A DNA stretch of 64,000 bases from Niveispirillum sp048066115 (GTDB lineage Bacteria; Pseudomonadota; Alphaproteobacteria; Azospirillales; Azospirillaceae): contig NZ_JBLTYX010000016.1 in assembly GCF_048066115.1 (NCBI RefSeq), forward strand, positions 1-64,000, in the 5' to 3' direction. Positions 51,695-59,395 of this stretch are shown one piece after another. A model generated the notes under the pieces. The model was given only the letters and a program-made list of their open reading frames with translations, ran no database searches and had not been told where the DNA came from. The first letter of the stretch is position 1. The number at the start of each line of letters is the position of its first letter. A program made the position numbers and the translations under genes.

Positions 51695-52042
51695 ATGCGT
51701 CAAGTTCCAACCCAGAAGGCAGACCCCTTGTCCGCGATGAATCCACAGACATTGACGCCAGACACAATGGTGGCGTGGCATCCCGAGCAGATCACGGCCG
51801 CGATCGACGGCGAGGTGATTGTGATGGGGTTGATCCGGGGCCAGTATGTCGGGCTTGACGATATCGGGTCGGTGCTGTGGAAACTTCTGGAACAGCCGCA
51901 GACGGTTCGTCAGCTTTGCGGGGAGTTGGGACGCCGGTACCGGGGCGACCCCGACGTGATCATCACCGACGTCCTGTTCTATCTGGACGAACTGCGGGGT
52001 CTGGACCTGATCCAAGTGGTTGACCCTACGGCCAACCCGTAA
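51695..52042 (+). CDS. Lasso peptide B1 protein (PqqD-like RiPP recognition element)
   Basis: 115 aa. The RRE fold of winged-helix type that binds the leader peptide and delivers it to B2. The pattern is GEVIVMGLIRGQYVGLDDIGSVLWKLLEQPQTVRQLCGELGRRY, i.e. beta-hairpin then D-x-x-G-x-x-[VIL]-W helix, diagnostic of PqqD/B1. The ATG at 51695 follows AAAGG closely. Another ATG at 51737 is also possible and would give 101 aa, closer to the family size. Confidence 0.92.
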   Translation: MRQVPTQKADPLSAMNPQTLTPDTMVAWHPEQITAAIDGEVIVMGLIRGQYVGLDDIGSVLWKLLEQPQTVRQLCGELGRRYRGDPDVIITDVLFYLDELRGLDLIQVVDPTANP

Positions 52043-52061
52043 GGCGCGCAAGGCTGGCACC

Positions 52062-53021
52062 ATGTATCCGCCATCGACACCCCCCCCGCCCGCCGAGGGC
52101 GAAGACCGCTTGTACTATGGCTTCCGGCTGCGGACGTCGGTGCCGCTGCCGTCCCTGCCGGCATTGGCGGGAGACGGTGTGCCGGATCTGACGCTGCGGC
52201 GCGGCGTGGTGCCGGACCGGTTGCCCGATGCCGTCTGGGCCAGCCCCTTCGTGGAGATCGCGATCGACGGGACCGTCCTGGTCCGCATACCCAATGTCGT
52301 GGGCTTCCTGGTCCGTGGTGGATGCCAGCTGATCCTGGACCAGGACAGCGATGCCGAAACAAGCGTCATCGAAACTTTCCTGTTCGGCGCGGTCGCCGGT
52401 GCCGTGCTGCATCAGCGCGGCATCCTGCCGCTGCATGCGAGCTGCGTGATGGTCGGCGATATCGCCGTTGCCATGGCCGGCGTCTCCGGCAGGGGGAAAT
52501 CCACATTGGCCGGCATCATGTCGCTGCGCGGGCATGAGGTCGTCTGCGATGACATCTGCGCGATCGGCTTCCATGGCGGCAGGGCATTTGTCGCGCCCGG
52601 TCCGCCGCGTGTCCGGCTCTGGCCCGACGCGGCGGAATTGCTCGGCCTGTCGCATGACGGGTTGCAGACGGCGCGGCCCAACCACCCCAAGCGTGTCCTG
52701 GCCGCCCGTGGCACGGATGCGGCCACCAAGCCGCTGGGCGCCCTTGTCCGTCTCGGCATCGACCGGCGGCTGCAGGCACCCGTCATCCGTCGGCTGGCCG
52801 GCCCCGCTGCCATCACGCCGGTCGAGGAACTGGTGTATCGCGCCCGCCTGGGCCGCCGCCTGGATCGCCGGATCGGGCTTTTCCAGGATATGGCCCGGCT
52901 CGCGACCCTGGTTCCCATCTACCAGATGGTCCGGCCGGAAGGCATTGTCGATCCATCCCTGCTGGTCGACCTTGTGGCCTCGACAGTGGGGGGCGGGGGG
53001 CGGGACGGGGCCGATGGCTGA
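52062..53021 (+). CDS. HPr-kinase-like lasso peptide kinase
   Basis: 319 aa. Walker A GVSGRGKST at residues 140-148, preceded by the family's LPLHASCVMVGDIAVAMAG, and Asp163-Asp164 in VCDDICAIGF. This corresponds to the HprK C-terminal domain without the sensor domain. Kinases of this type (PadeK of paeninodin) phosphorylate the C-terminal Ser of the lasso precursor; the precursor here ends in Ser. ATG at 52062 is preferred; a TTG inside the B1 gene is also in frame. It overlaps the sulfotransferase gene by 8 bp. Confidence 0.9.
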   Translation: MYPPSTPPPPAEGEDRLYYGFRLRTSVPLPSLPALAGDGVPDLTLRRGVVPDRLPDAVWASPFVEIAIDGTVLVRIPNVVGFLVRGGCQLILDQDSDAETSVIETFLFGAVAGAVLHQRGILPLHASCVMVGDIAVAMAGVSGRGKSTLAGIMSLRGHEVVCDDICAIGFHGGRAFVAPGPPRVRLWPDAAELLGLSHDGLQTARPNHPKRVLAARGTDAATKPLGALVRLGIDRRLQAPVIRRLAGPAAITPVEELVYRARLGRRLDRRIGLFQDMARLATLVPIYQMVRPEGIVDPSLLVDLVASTVGGGGRDGADG

Positions 53022-53871
53022 GGCGGGGACAATCGGCTGGATTGTTTCGTATCCGAAATCAGGAAATACCTGGTTGCGCCTGATGCTGCTGAGCCTGATG
53101 CGGGGCGGAGCGGCGGTTGATATAAACCGGTTGGGCAACGATGCCGGGCTGGCCAGTCAGTTCGAGATTGACGAGTTGCTCGTGGTGGAAGCGGGTGAGT
53201 TGTTCCCGCAGGAACAGATCGCCGTGCAGCCTGCCTTGAACCGGGCCATCGCCGCCGAAACGGGTGACGGGCTGAAGCTGCGCAAGGTTCATGACCGCTA
53301 CTGGCGGACGCCTGCCGGCGAGGCGGTGTTTCCCGCCTCGGTCAGCCGGGGTGCCGTATACATGGTGCGTGATCCGCGCGACATCGCCATGTCCTTTGCC
53401 CATCATCGCGGTGAGACGACGGACCATATCATCACCATCATGGCCGATCCGACCGTGACCCTGTCGGCACCGCAGGAAAAGTACCGGCGGCAACTGGCAC
53501 AGCCCCTGGGCAATTGGTCGGGCCATGTCGGATCCTGGCTGGAGCAGAAGGACATTCCCGTCCTGCTGCTGCGGTACGAGGACATGGTGTCCGACCCTGT
53601 ACGGGGGCTACGGTTGGCGGCGGACCATCTGGGCATAACCCATGATGCAAGCAGCCTGAATGCGGCCGTCGATGCCACGCGGTTCGATCTGTTGCAGGCA
53701 CAGGAACAGACGCATGGTTTCAGGGAGCGGCAGGAGGGTTCCACCGCACCCTTCTTCCGGCAGGGCATGGCCGGCGGCTGGCGCCATGAACTGACAGCGA
53801 TACAGGCCGCACGCATCGTCGCCGATCACGGCCAGCGGATGCGACAGCTCGGCTATGATTGCGGGACCTGA
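53014..53871 (+). CDS. Sulfotransferase in the lasso operon
   Basis: 285 aa. PAPS 5'-phosphosulfate loop SYPKSGNTWLR (residues 12-22) and 3'-phosphate site YMVRDPRDIAMSFAHH (116-131). KVHD at 91-94 places the likely catalytic His93. The C-terminal FRERQEGSTAPFFRQGMAGGW resembles the G-x-x-G-x-W end of Sulfotransfer_1. It would move a sulfuryl group from PAPS onto a hydroxyl. The gene overlap with the kinase places it firmly in the lasso operon, so the substrate is probably the peptide or a sugar on it. Confidence 0.88.
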   Translation: MAEAGTIGWIVSYPKSGNTWLRLMLLSLMRGGAAVDINRLGNDAGLASQFEIDELLVVEAGELFPQEQIAVQPALNRAIAAETGDGLKLRKVHDRYWRTPAGEAVFPASVSRGAVYMVRDPRDIAMSFAHHRGETTDHIITIMADPTVTLSAPQEKYRRQLAQPLGNWSGHVGSWLEQKDIPVLLLRYEDMVSDPVRGLRLAADHLGITHDASSLNAAVDATRFDLLQAQEQTHGFRERQEGSTAPFFRQGMAGGWRHELTAIQAARIVADHGQRMRQLGYDCGT

Positions 53872-53957
53872 AGGGTTGACAGTCGCCGGTGGCGTCCGCA
53901 TGGCGGAAATCCCGTCGGCTGGTTAGGATGCGGGCCTTCACAGGTTTGGTGGGCTGA

Positions 53958-55556
53958 ATGGATGCGGCGGAGGCGCCACGTGCGGCGCGGGGCGATGGGA
54001 AACGGGCGCTCGATCTTCTGCGCGACGGCGAACCGGGCTGGGCCATCCTCACCCTGGCGGCCGGACTTCCCGTCGCGCTGGCGGCATGGCTGCTGCTGGC
54101 ACCGGGGCGTGTCGTCATGGAATTCGGCGTTACCGATTTCCTGTTCAACCTGGCGGGTGGCTGGCAGGTCCTGAACGGACGCATCCAGCATATCGATTTC
54201 CACGAACCGGTCGGCCCGGTCACATTCTGGCTGACCGCCCTGGGTTACCACGTGGTCGGCCCGACGCCGTTCGCCATGGTGGTCGGCGAGACCATCGCCT
54301 GCGCCATGCTGTCGGTGGCGGCAATGCTCGCCGCCGGGCGGAGATTGGCCCTGGTCCCGGCCGTGATCTTCGTGCTGTTCGCGGCCTTGCCGGCGATCAT
54401 GCCATTCAACATGGGGGAGCGTCTCAACAGCTATTCCTTCGCCGTGGCCTACAACCGCTATGGGTGGGGAGCGATCGGCATCCTTGCACTGGTCCTGTTC
54501 ATCCCGCCGCGCGGACGCCGGACCGGGGTCTGGCCTGATCTTCTGCTGGCCCTGCTGCTGCTGATCGCCTTGTTCTACACCAAGATCACCTATTTCCTGG
54601 TCGGGCTGGCAATGGTCGGTGTGGCGTTGCTGGTGGCCGGGCACGTGCGGGAAGCCCGCTCGGGCTGGGGTCTTGTGCTTGTCCTGGCGGTCGCCAATGC
54701 CCTGGCCCCCCACAGCCATCCCTATATCGCCGACATCCACAGGCACCTCTCATCCGGTGCCACACCCTTGGGTCCCGGCATGTTTCTGGGGGTCATTTTC
54801 AGCAACGGGCCGGAATGCAGCCTCTACGGCATGATGGCGGTCACCGCACTGATGCTGTGGCGCCATGGCCTGGTGCCCTTACGGGTGCCGGTCGCGATGG
54901 GCACCCTGCCCGTTGCCGGCCTCGCCCTGCTGTCGCTGAATACCCAGGTCCAGGGCCTGCCGCTGGGGGTGGTCGGCTTGTTTGTGCTCTATGTCGCGAT
55001 AGCCGGCCAGATCGGGCCGGGCCGGGTCATACCGGCCACGCCGGTGCTGCTGGCGCTGTTGCTGACACCCGCGATGGCAAGCGGCACGATCGCTCTGAGC
55101 CTGGCAGGTTATTGGCGGCTGGCCTCACAACCGGCCGCATTGTGGCCTGTCGAACGTTCCAATCTGCGCGATCTGGCCTTGTCCGGTGCGGTCGCCTTCA
55201 ACCCGACGCAATCGCGCTACATCTCTTCGCTGATCGAGATCACCGATCTGTTTGCCGCAACGGGGGCGGCCGGACGGATCCAACTCATAGACCGCGTCAA
55301 TCCGCTGCCATTCATGCTGGGCGAGCCGCCGCCGCGGGGCGGTGACCTCTGGTGGGATTCCGACTTCCCGCTTCGTCCGCCGGCAGAAATCCTCGGTGAT
55401 GCCGATCACGTGGTCCTGGCAAAGAAGCCGGCACGCCTGCTGCCGGCCGGCATCCACGCCCGCTACCTGCCCTATATCGAAGCCAATTTCCCCCATCGCA
55501 TGGAAACCGCCAGTTGGATCGTCTACAGTCGCCTGCCCCCGCCACCATCGCGGTAA
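53958..55556 (+). CDS. GT-C-like multi-pass membrane protein, paralogue 1
   Basis: 532 aa with about 11-12 hydrophobic segments. The first periplasmic loop has NGRIQHIDFHEPVGPVTF, resembling the acidic first loop (D/E with His) of GT-C glycosyltransferases. A soluble C-terminal domain carries DRVNPLPFMLGEPPPRGGDL, nearly the same in all three paralogues (57.8 and 59.4 kb). I assign it to no named family. It lies between the sulfotransferase and precursor genes; if a glycosyltransferase, it would use a polyprenyl-phosphate sugar in the periplasm. Confidence 0.7.
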   Translation: MDAAEAPRAARGDGKRALDLLRDGEPGWAILTLAAGLPVALAAWLLLAPGRVVMEFGVTDFLFNLAGGWQVLNGRIQHIDFHEPVGPVTFWLTALGYHVVGPTPFAMVVGETIACAMLSVAAMLAAGRRLALVPAVIFVLFAALPAIMPFNMGERLNSYSFAVAYNRYGWGAIGILALVLFIPPRGRRTGVWPDLLLALLLLIALFYTKITYFLVGLAMVGVALLVAGHVREARSGWGLVLVLAVANALAPHSHPYIADIHRHLSSGATPLGPGMFLGVIFSNGPECSLYGMMAVTALMLWRHGLVPLRVPVAMGTLPVAGLALLSLNTQVQGLPLGVVGLFVLYVAIAGQIGPGRVIPATPVLLALLLTPAMASGTIALSLAGYWRLASQPAALWPVERSNLRDLALSGAVAFNPTQSRYISSLIEITDLFAATGAAGRIQLIDRVNPLPFMLGEPPPRGGDLWWDSDFPLRPPAEILGDADHVVLAKKPARLLPAGIHARYLPYIEANFPHRMETASWIVYSRLPPPPSR

Positions 55557-55571
55557 TAGGGGGCCGGTTGC

Positions 55572-55605
55572 AGGGGCGCCGGCATTGCCCCGGATGCGCC
55601 CCTTT
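55572..55605 (+). terminator. Possible hairpin upstream of the precursor gene
   Basis: Perfect 8-bp arms AGGGGCGC / GCGCCCCT followed by TTTCC. It lies 16 bp after the stop of the membrane-protein gene. It may partly end the upstream transcript, leaving the precursor under its own promoter. Confidence 0.45.
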
Positions 55606-55630
55606 CCTGATGTGATCACGAAGGAATTCA

Positions 55631-55660
55631 TTGGCGTTTGCCCCTGGCAGGCGCTATCCA
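55631..55660 (+). promoter_or_regulatory. Possible promoter of the lasso precursor gene
   Basis: TTGGCG, 18 bp, TATCCA fits a sigma70-type promoter at about 30 bp before the start codon region. With the hairpin just upstream, separate expression of the short precursor gene is plausible. The prediction is weak by nature. Confidence 0.3.
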
Positions 55661-55687
55661 TTCAGTGTCGCTATACGGGAGAACCTC

Positions 55688-55840
55688 ATGAACAATCAGG
55701 AAAGCGCCATCGTCGCTCTCCCCGCCGATCTGTCCGAGGCACCGGCCTGGAAGCGGCCCACCTTCACCATCCTGGATGTGGAATCGGGTACCGTCGCAAC
55801 ATCGGGTTCTGTTTCCGACGGCTCCGGCTCAACCAGTTGA
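55688..55840 (+). CDS. Lasso peptide precursor
   Basis: 50 aa, from an ATG preceded by GGGAGAA. The leader contains the B1-recognition pattern W21KRP24TF26TIL (aromatic-x-x-P-x-aromatic/Leu) and Thr35 two residues before the proposed cut. The core would be residues 37-50, ATSGSVSDGSGSTS: Ala1 joined to the Asp8 side chain gives an eight-residue ring, and the tail ends in Ser. Thr at -2, Ala at +1 and a C-terminal Ser match the paeninodin class. A cut before Gly40 would put Asp at position 5, too small a ring. The tail has no bulky plug residue, which is odd for a stable lasso and may be offset by tailoring. Confidence 0.82.
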   Translation: MNNQESAIVALPADLSEAPAWKRPTFTILDVESGTVATSGSVSDGSGSTS

Positions 55841-55973
55841 GGGCTTCGTCCCGATTGTCGTCACCCATGCACGGTCATTCCGGACACGGATTGTCTGAGA
55901 ATTTTTGCCTGCGGAGACGGCCTGGTCGATTGGGTTCGGCTACCCATGGTGCCGCGATGGCGGCCGGGGCCTC

Positions 55974-57752
55974 ATGAACGGCTTCGCGGGCCAAGTGGTT
56001 TTCCGCCATGATGATGGCGGTATGCCCGCAGGTTTCCTGCCTATCCAGGGCGGGCGGGTGGGCGTGGCGTTCGCGGGAAGGCTGGACGGCCGACAGACGC
56101 TGGCATCCGGCCTGGACCTGTCCCCGGGCCATGGGTTTACCGACATCGAGCTTGTGGCGCGGGCGGTGGAACGATGGGGCGTGGATGTCCCGGGCCGCCT
56201 GCTGGGCGACTACGCGCTGGCCGTCTGGCACGGCGGCGAACGCCGGCTGATGCTGACCGGCGATGCCATGTCCATGCGCACCGTCTATTACTGGCGCGGC
56301 CCTGACCGCGTGCTGTTCGCGACCAGCCTGCGTGATTTGCTGGCCATGCCGGATGTGCCGCGGGTGATCGATGAACTGTTCGTGGCCGACCATATGGCCA
56401 TGAATTACGGTGATGGCGACGCCACCTTCTATCGCGATATCCGCAAGGTCTGGCCCGGTACCAGCGTGCTGCTGACCGCACAGGGTACCGACCGTCGTGA
56501 GTTCCATCGTTTCGACCCCGAACGCCGCGTCTATCTGTCCAACGATGAGGACTATGTCGACCGCGCCCGCGAGTTGCTGGACCAGGCAGTGGCCGACCGC
56601 ATGCGGGGGCAGAATGTCGCGATCACCGGCAGCGGCGGTCTGGACAGCGCCTGTCTGGCGGTTTCGGTCCTGCGCCATGCGCCCACGGTGCCTTTCCTGA
56701 CGGCGGTGCCGGAGCCTGGGCTGCCCACCGCGCCGACCGATGGTTATGTCGACGAACGGCCCTATGTCGAGGCGCTGGCGGCAGCCTTCCCCGGCCTGCG
56801 GACGGAGTTCCTGCCGCCGCCCCCAGGGGCCGACTGGACTCCGGAGAACTGGTCCCTGATGTCCGCCGGCGTCACCCCCTATCGGATGGCCACCCATGTC
56901 GCCTGGCTGAACGAGCCGGCCCGCCGGGCGGCAGCTCTGGGGGCCACCCTCTATCTGACCGGGGCGGTTGGTAACCTTACCCTGACCTGGGACGGACTGC
57001 GCGGGTTGCCAAACATGTTCAGGCACGGACGCTGGCTGCGGTTGGCCTGGGAACTGGCGTTGACATCCCGGGGACATCCGCGCCGGCTGGCCAGCCTGAC
57101 ATGGTACAGCCTGTTCCAGCCGCTGCTGGGCGGACATCGGTTCAGCGAAGAGGATCTGTTGCCCACCTGTGCCCTCAACCCGGCGGTGCTGCGGCAGTAC
57201 GGCATGGCGGATCGGCTGCGGCAGCGGAGCAGCGACCCCCGGTACATCCTGTCGTCGGACAGCCGACGCTTCCGCATCGCCGCCATTTGCCGCAACCGCG
57301 GGCGCCGGCCGGACGGCATGAACAGCCTGCGCACGTTCCAGGGGATCGACAACAGCGCGCCGTTGGCCGATCTGCGGCTGATCGAGTTCTGTCTTGCCAT
57401 TCCGGATGACCAGTATCTGCGCAACGGCACCACCCGTTGGCTGTCACGTCGGCTGCTGCGTGCCGCTGGTGTGCCGGCTGTGATCACGGAGAACCGACGC
57501 CGGGGATACCAGCATCCAGAGTGGTTCGCCCATCTGAGCCGTGCACGCCCGTCCTTGCCGGCGCAGTTGGACCGTTTGCGGCGATCACCGACGGCCAGCC
57601 GTCTCATCGATCTGGACAGGCTTGAACGGCTGATCGCCGATTGGCCAGCGAATGCCGAAGCGGCCGAGGCCAAGCACCTCCACCTGCAGGTGATGCTGCA
57701 GGAGGCGTTGCATGTCGGCGCCTATGTCGCCTGGATTGAAGGGACCAATTGA
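55974..57752 (+). CDS. Lasso cyclase (asparagine-synthetase-like)
   Basis: 592 aa. A glutaminase-like N-terminal half without catalytic Cys (MNGFAGQVVFR, GDYALAVWHGGERRLMLTGD) and an ATP pyrophosphatase half with the PP-loop SGGLDS at 220-225. The C-terminal part contains the synthetase-type LRLIEFCLAIPDDQYLRNG. It adenylates the Asp side chain and closes the macrolactam on Ala1. The ATG at 55974 is chosen; a TTG at 55905 gives 23 extra residues and a weak ribosome site, and cannot be excluded. It directly follows the precursor gene. Confidence 0.92.
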   Translation: MNGFAGQVVFRHDDGGMPAGFLPIQGGRVGVAFAGRLDGRQTLASGLDLSPGHGFTDIELVARAVERWGVDVPGRLLGDYALAVWHGGERRLMLTGDAMSMRTVYYWRGPDRVLFATSLRDLLAMPDVPRVIDELFVADHMAMNYGDGDATFYRDIRKVWPGTSVLLTAQGTDRREFHRFDPERRVYLSNDEDYVDRARELLDQAVADRMRGQNVAITGSGGLDSACLAVSVLRHAPTVPFLTAVPEPGLPTAPTDGYVDERPYVEALAAAFPGLRTEFLPPPPGADWTPENWSLMSAGVTPYRMATHVAWLNEPARRAAALGATLYLTGAVGNLTLTWDGLRGLPNMFRHGRWLRLAWELALTSRGHPRRLASLTWYSLFQPLLGGHRFSEEDLLPTCALNPAVLRQYGMADRLRQRSSDPRYILSSDSRRFRIAAICRNRGRRPDGMNSLRTFQGIDNSAPLADLRLIEFCLAIPDDQYLRNGTTRWLSRRLLRAAGVPAVITENRRRGYQHPEWFAHLSRARPSLPAQLDRLRRSPTASRLIDLDRLERLIADWPANAEAAEAKHLHLQVMLQEALHVGAYVAWIEGTN

Positions 57753-57805
57753 GGATAGCCCATGCCTGTGGGCATGGCGTGGTGACCGCAAGTGAAGAGG
57801 CGATG

Positions 57806-59386
57806 ATGGCTGTGCACGCGACAGGAAAGGGTATGGAGACCTGGCTGCTGCATCGTCATGCCTCAACGGGCGCGCTGCTGTTGCTTTGCGGGCTGCCCCT
57901 GCTGCTGGCGGGCTTGGCGCTGCTGTCACGGGATATCGTATTGTCGGACCAGTTCGCGTCGGACGTTCTGCTCAACCTGTCCGGCGCTTGGCACCTGAAT
58001 TCCGGCCATCGTCAGCATGTTGATTTTCATGCTGCCGTAGGATCACTGAATTTCCTGATGAGCCTGGCCGGCTTCCAGATCGTCGGCTTCAAGGCGTCGG
58101 CCTTCCTGGTTGGGCAGATGCTGATGGCGCTGCTTCTCTCCGCCATGGCGGTCATGGTGGTGGGCCGGCGCTTGCCCCTGGGGCCCTCAGTGGTCTTCGT
58201 CCTATACGTGACACTGCTGGCGATGATGCCGACGAATGTCGGCAACTATCCCGACTCATTCACTTTTGCCGCCGCCTATAACCGCCATGGCTGGAGTGCC
58301 ATCAGCATTCTCTGCCTGATCCTGTTCGCCCCACCCCGCCCTTCGAAGGCGGGCGACATGGTCGATATCGCCTGTGGATTGCTGCTGCTGCTGGCCATGT
58401 TCTATCTGGACATCGCCTATTGCTTGGCCGGGATCTGCGCGTTGGTGCTGGCCCTTTGGATCAGCGGCCATGCGCGGGCGCGATGGTGGGCGTGGGCCGC
58501 CGTGGGGTTGCTGGTCCTGGCCAATGCCGCCACCGCGTACGGCCACGCCTATCTGACCGATATCCAGGGCGCGTTTGTTTCCCAACCGGACCGGATGGGG
58601 GTGAAGCGCCTGCTGGTCGCGGGCGTGCTGGGCAACGCTACCGAGCTTTCGATCCATGGCGCCGGCCTGATCACCGCGATCTGGCTTTGGCGGCAGGGGC
58701 GGGTAACGATGGCGCTGCCCCTGACCACATTGTTCCTGATTGTCGCCGCCATTCTGCTGTTCGCGCAGACCATGCAGCTGCGTGGCCTGCCGCTGGGGGC
58801 GGTCATCCCATTCCTTCTGTATGGCGCGCTGTTGCCCTTTCGGGGGCCGTCGGGATGGGTGGTTCCCGTGCTGCTGCTGGCGATGCCGGCTGTAACGGCC
58901 CTGACAGCGATGTACACAATCGCCGACTATGTCATCACCACGCCCCGGTCCGAAAGGCTGTTGATCTCACGGGTCAACGATACGCGTGATCTTGCCATGC
59001 CACTGCCGTCCGACATGCCCGCCTCTCCACTGGAGCGGGCCACGTATTTCAGCAGCTTGCTGGAGGCGGCATCATTGTTCTCCCCTGCACGCTACCCGTC
59101 GGGCAGGATTGTGGTGATCGACCGCATCAATCCGCTGCCCTTCATCCTGGGCTTCCCGCCACCGCGGGGTGGGGACCTGTTCTGGGACCGGGGATCCCCG
59201 CCCCGTCCAGCGGAAGAGATACTGGGTGATGCCGACTATGTGCTGGTTCCCACGAAATCTTTCTCCTCGCCGCGGCTGACCAGGGTCGCCTCGGAACGGT
59301 TCACCCCTTATCTGACGGCGCATTTTCCGATACGCGAGGAAGCGGATTCATGGATATTGTACGCCCGTGTGGCACCGCGGGGGTGA
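57806..59386 (+). CDS. GT-C-like multi-pass membrane protein, paralogue 2
   Basis: 526 aa. Same plan as paralogue 1: first hydrophobic segment LLLLCGLPLLLAGLALL, loop NSGHRQHVDFHAAVGSLNF, then FQIVGFKASAFLVGQMLMAL, and C-terminal DRINPLPFILGFPPPRGGDL. It is more similar to paralogue 3 than to 1, so 2 and 3 look like a recent tandem duplication. Two ATGs stand at 57803 and 57806 after GAAGAGG; the second has the better spacing. Starts within 54 bp of the cyclase stop. Confidence 0.72.
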   Translation: MAVHATGKGMETWLLHRHASTGALLLLCGLPLLLAGLALLSRDIVLSDQFASDVLLNLSGAWHLNSGHRQHVDFHAAVGSLNFLMSLAGFQIVGFKASAFLVGQMLMALLLSAMAVMVVGRRLPLGPSVVFVLYVTLLAMMPTNVGNYPDSFTFAAAYNRHGWSAISILCLILFAPPRPSKAGDMVDIACGLLLLLAMFYLDIAYCLAGICALVLALWISGHARARWWAWAAVGLLVLANAATAYGHAYLTDIQGAFVSQPDRMGVKRLLVAGVLGNATELSIHGAGLITAIWLWRQGRVTMALPLTTLFLIVAAILLFAQTMQLRGLPLGAVIPFLLYGALLPFRGPSGWVVPVLLLAMPAVTALTAMYTIADYVITTPRSERLLISRVNDTRDLAMPLPSDMPASPLERATYFSSLLEAASLFSPARYPSGRIVVIDRINPLPFILGFPPPRGGDLFWDRGSPPRPAEEILGDADYVLVPTKSFSSPRLTRVASERFTPYLTAHFPIREEADSWILYARVAPRG

Positions 59387-59395
59387 GAGGTTACC

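Noticed and set aside
55688..55840. Alternative lasso core beginning at Gly40 (GSVSDGSGSTS)
   Set aside because: Thr38 would be at -2, which fits, but Asp would be at position 5, below the seven-residue minimum of known lasso rings.
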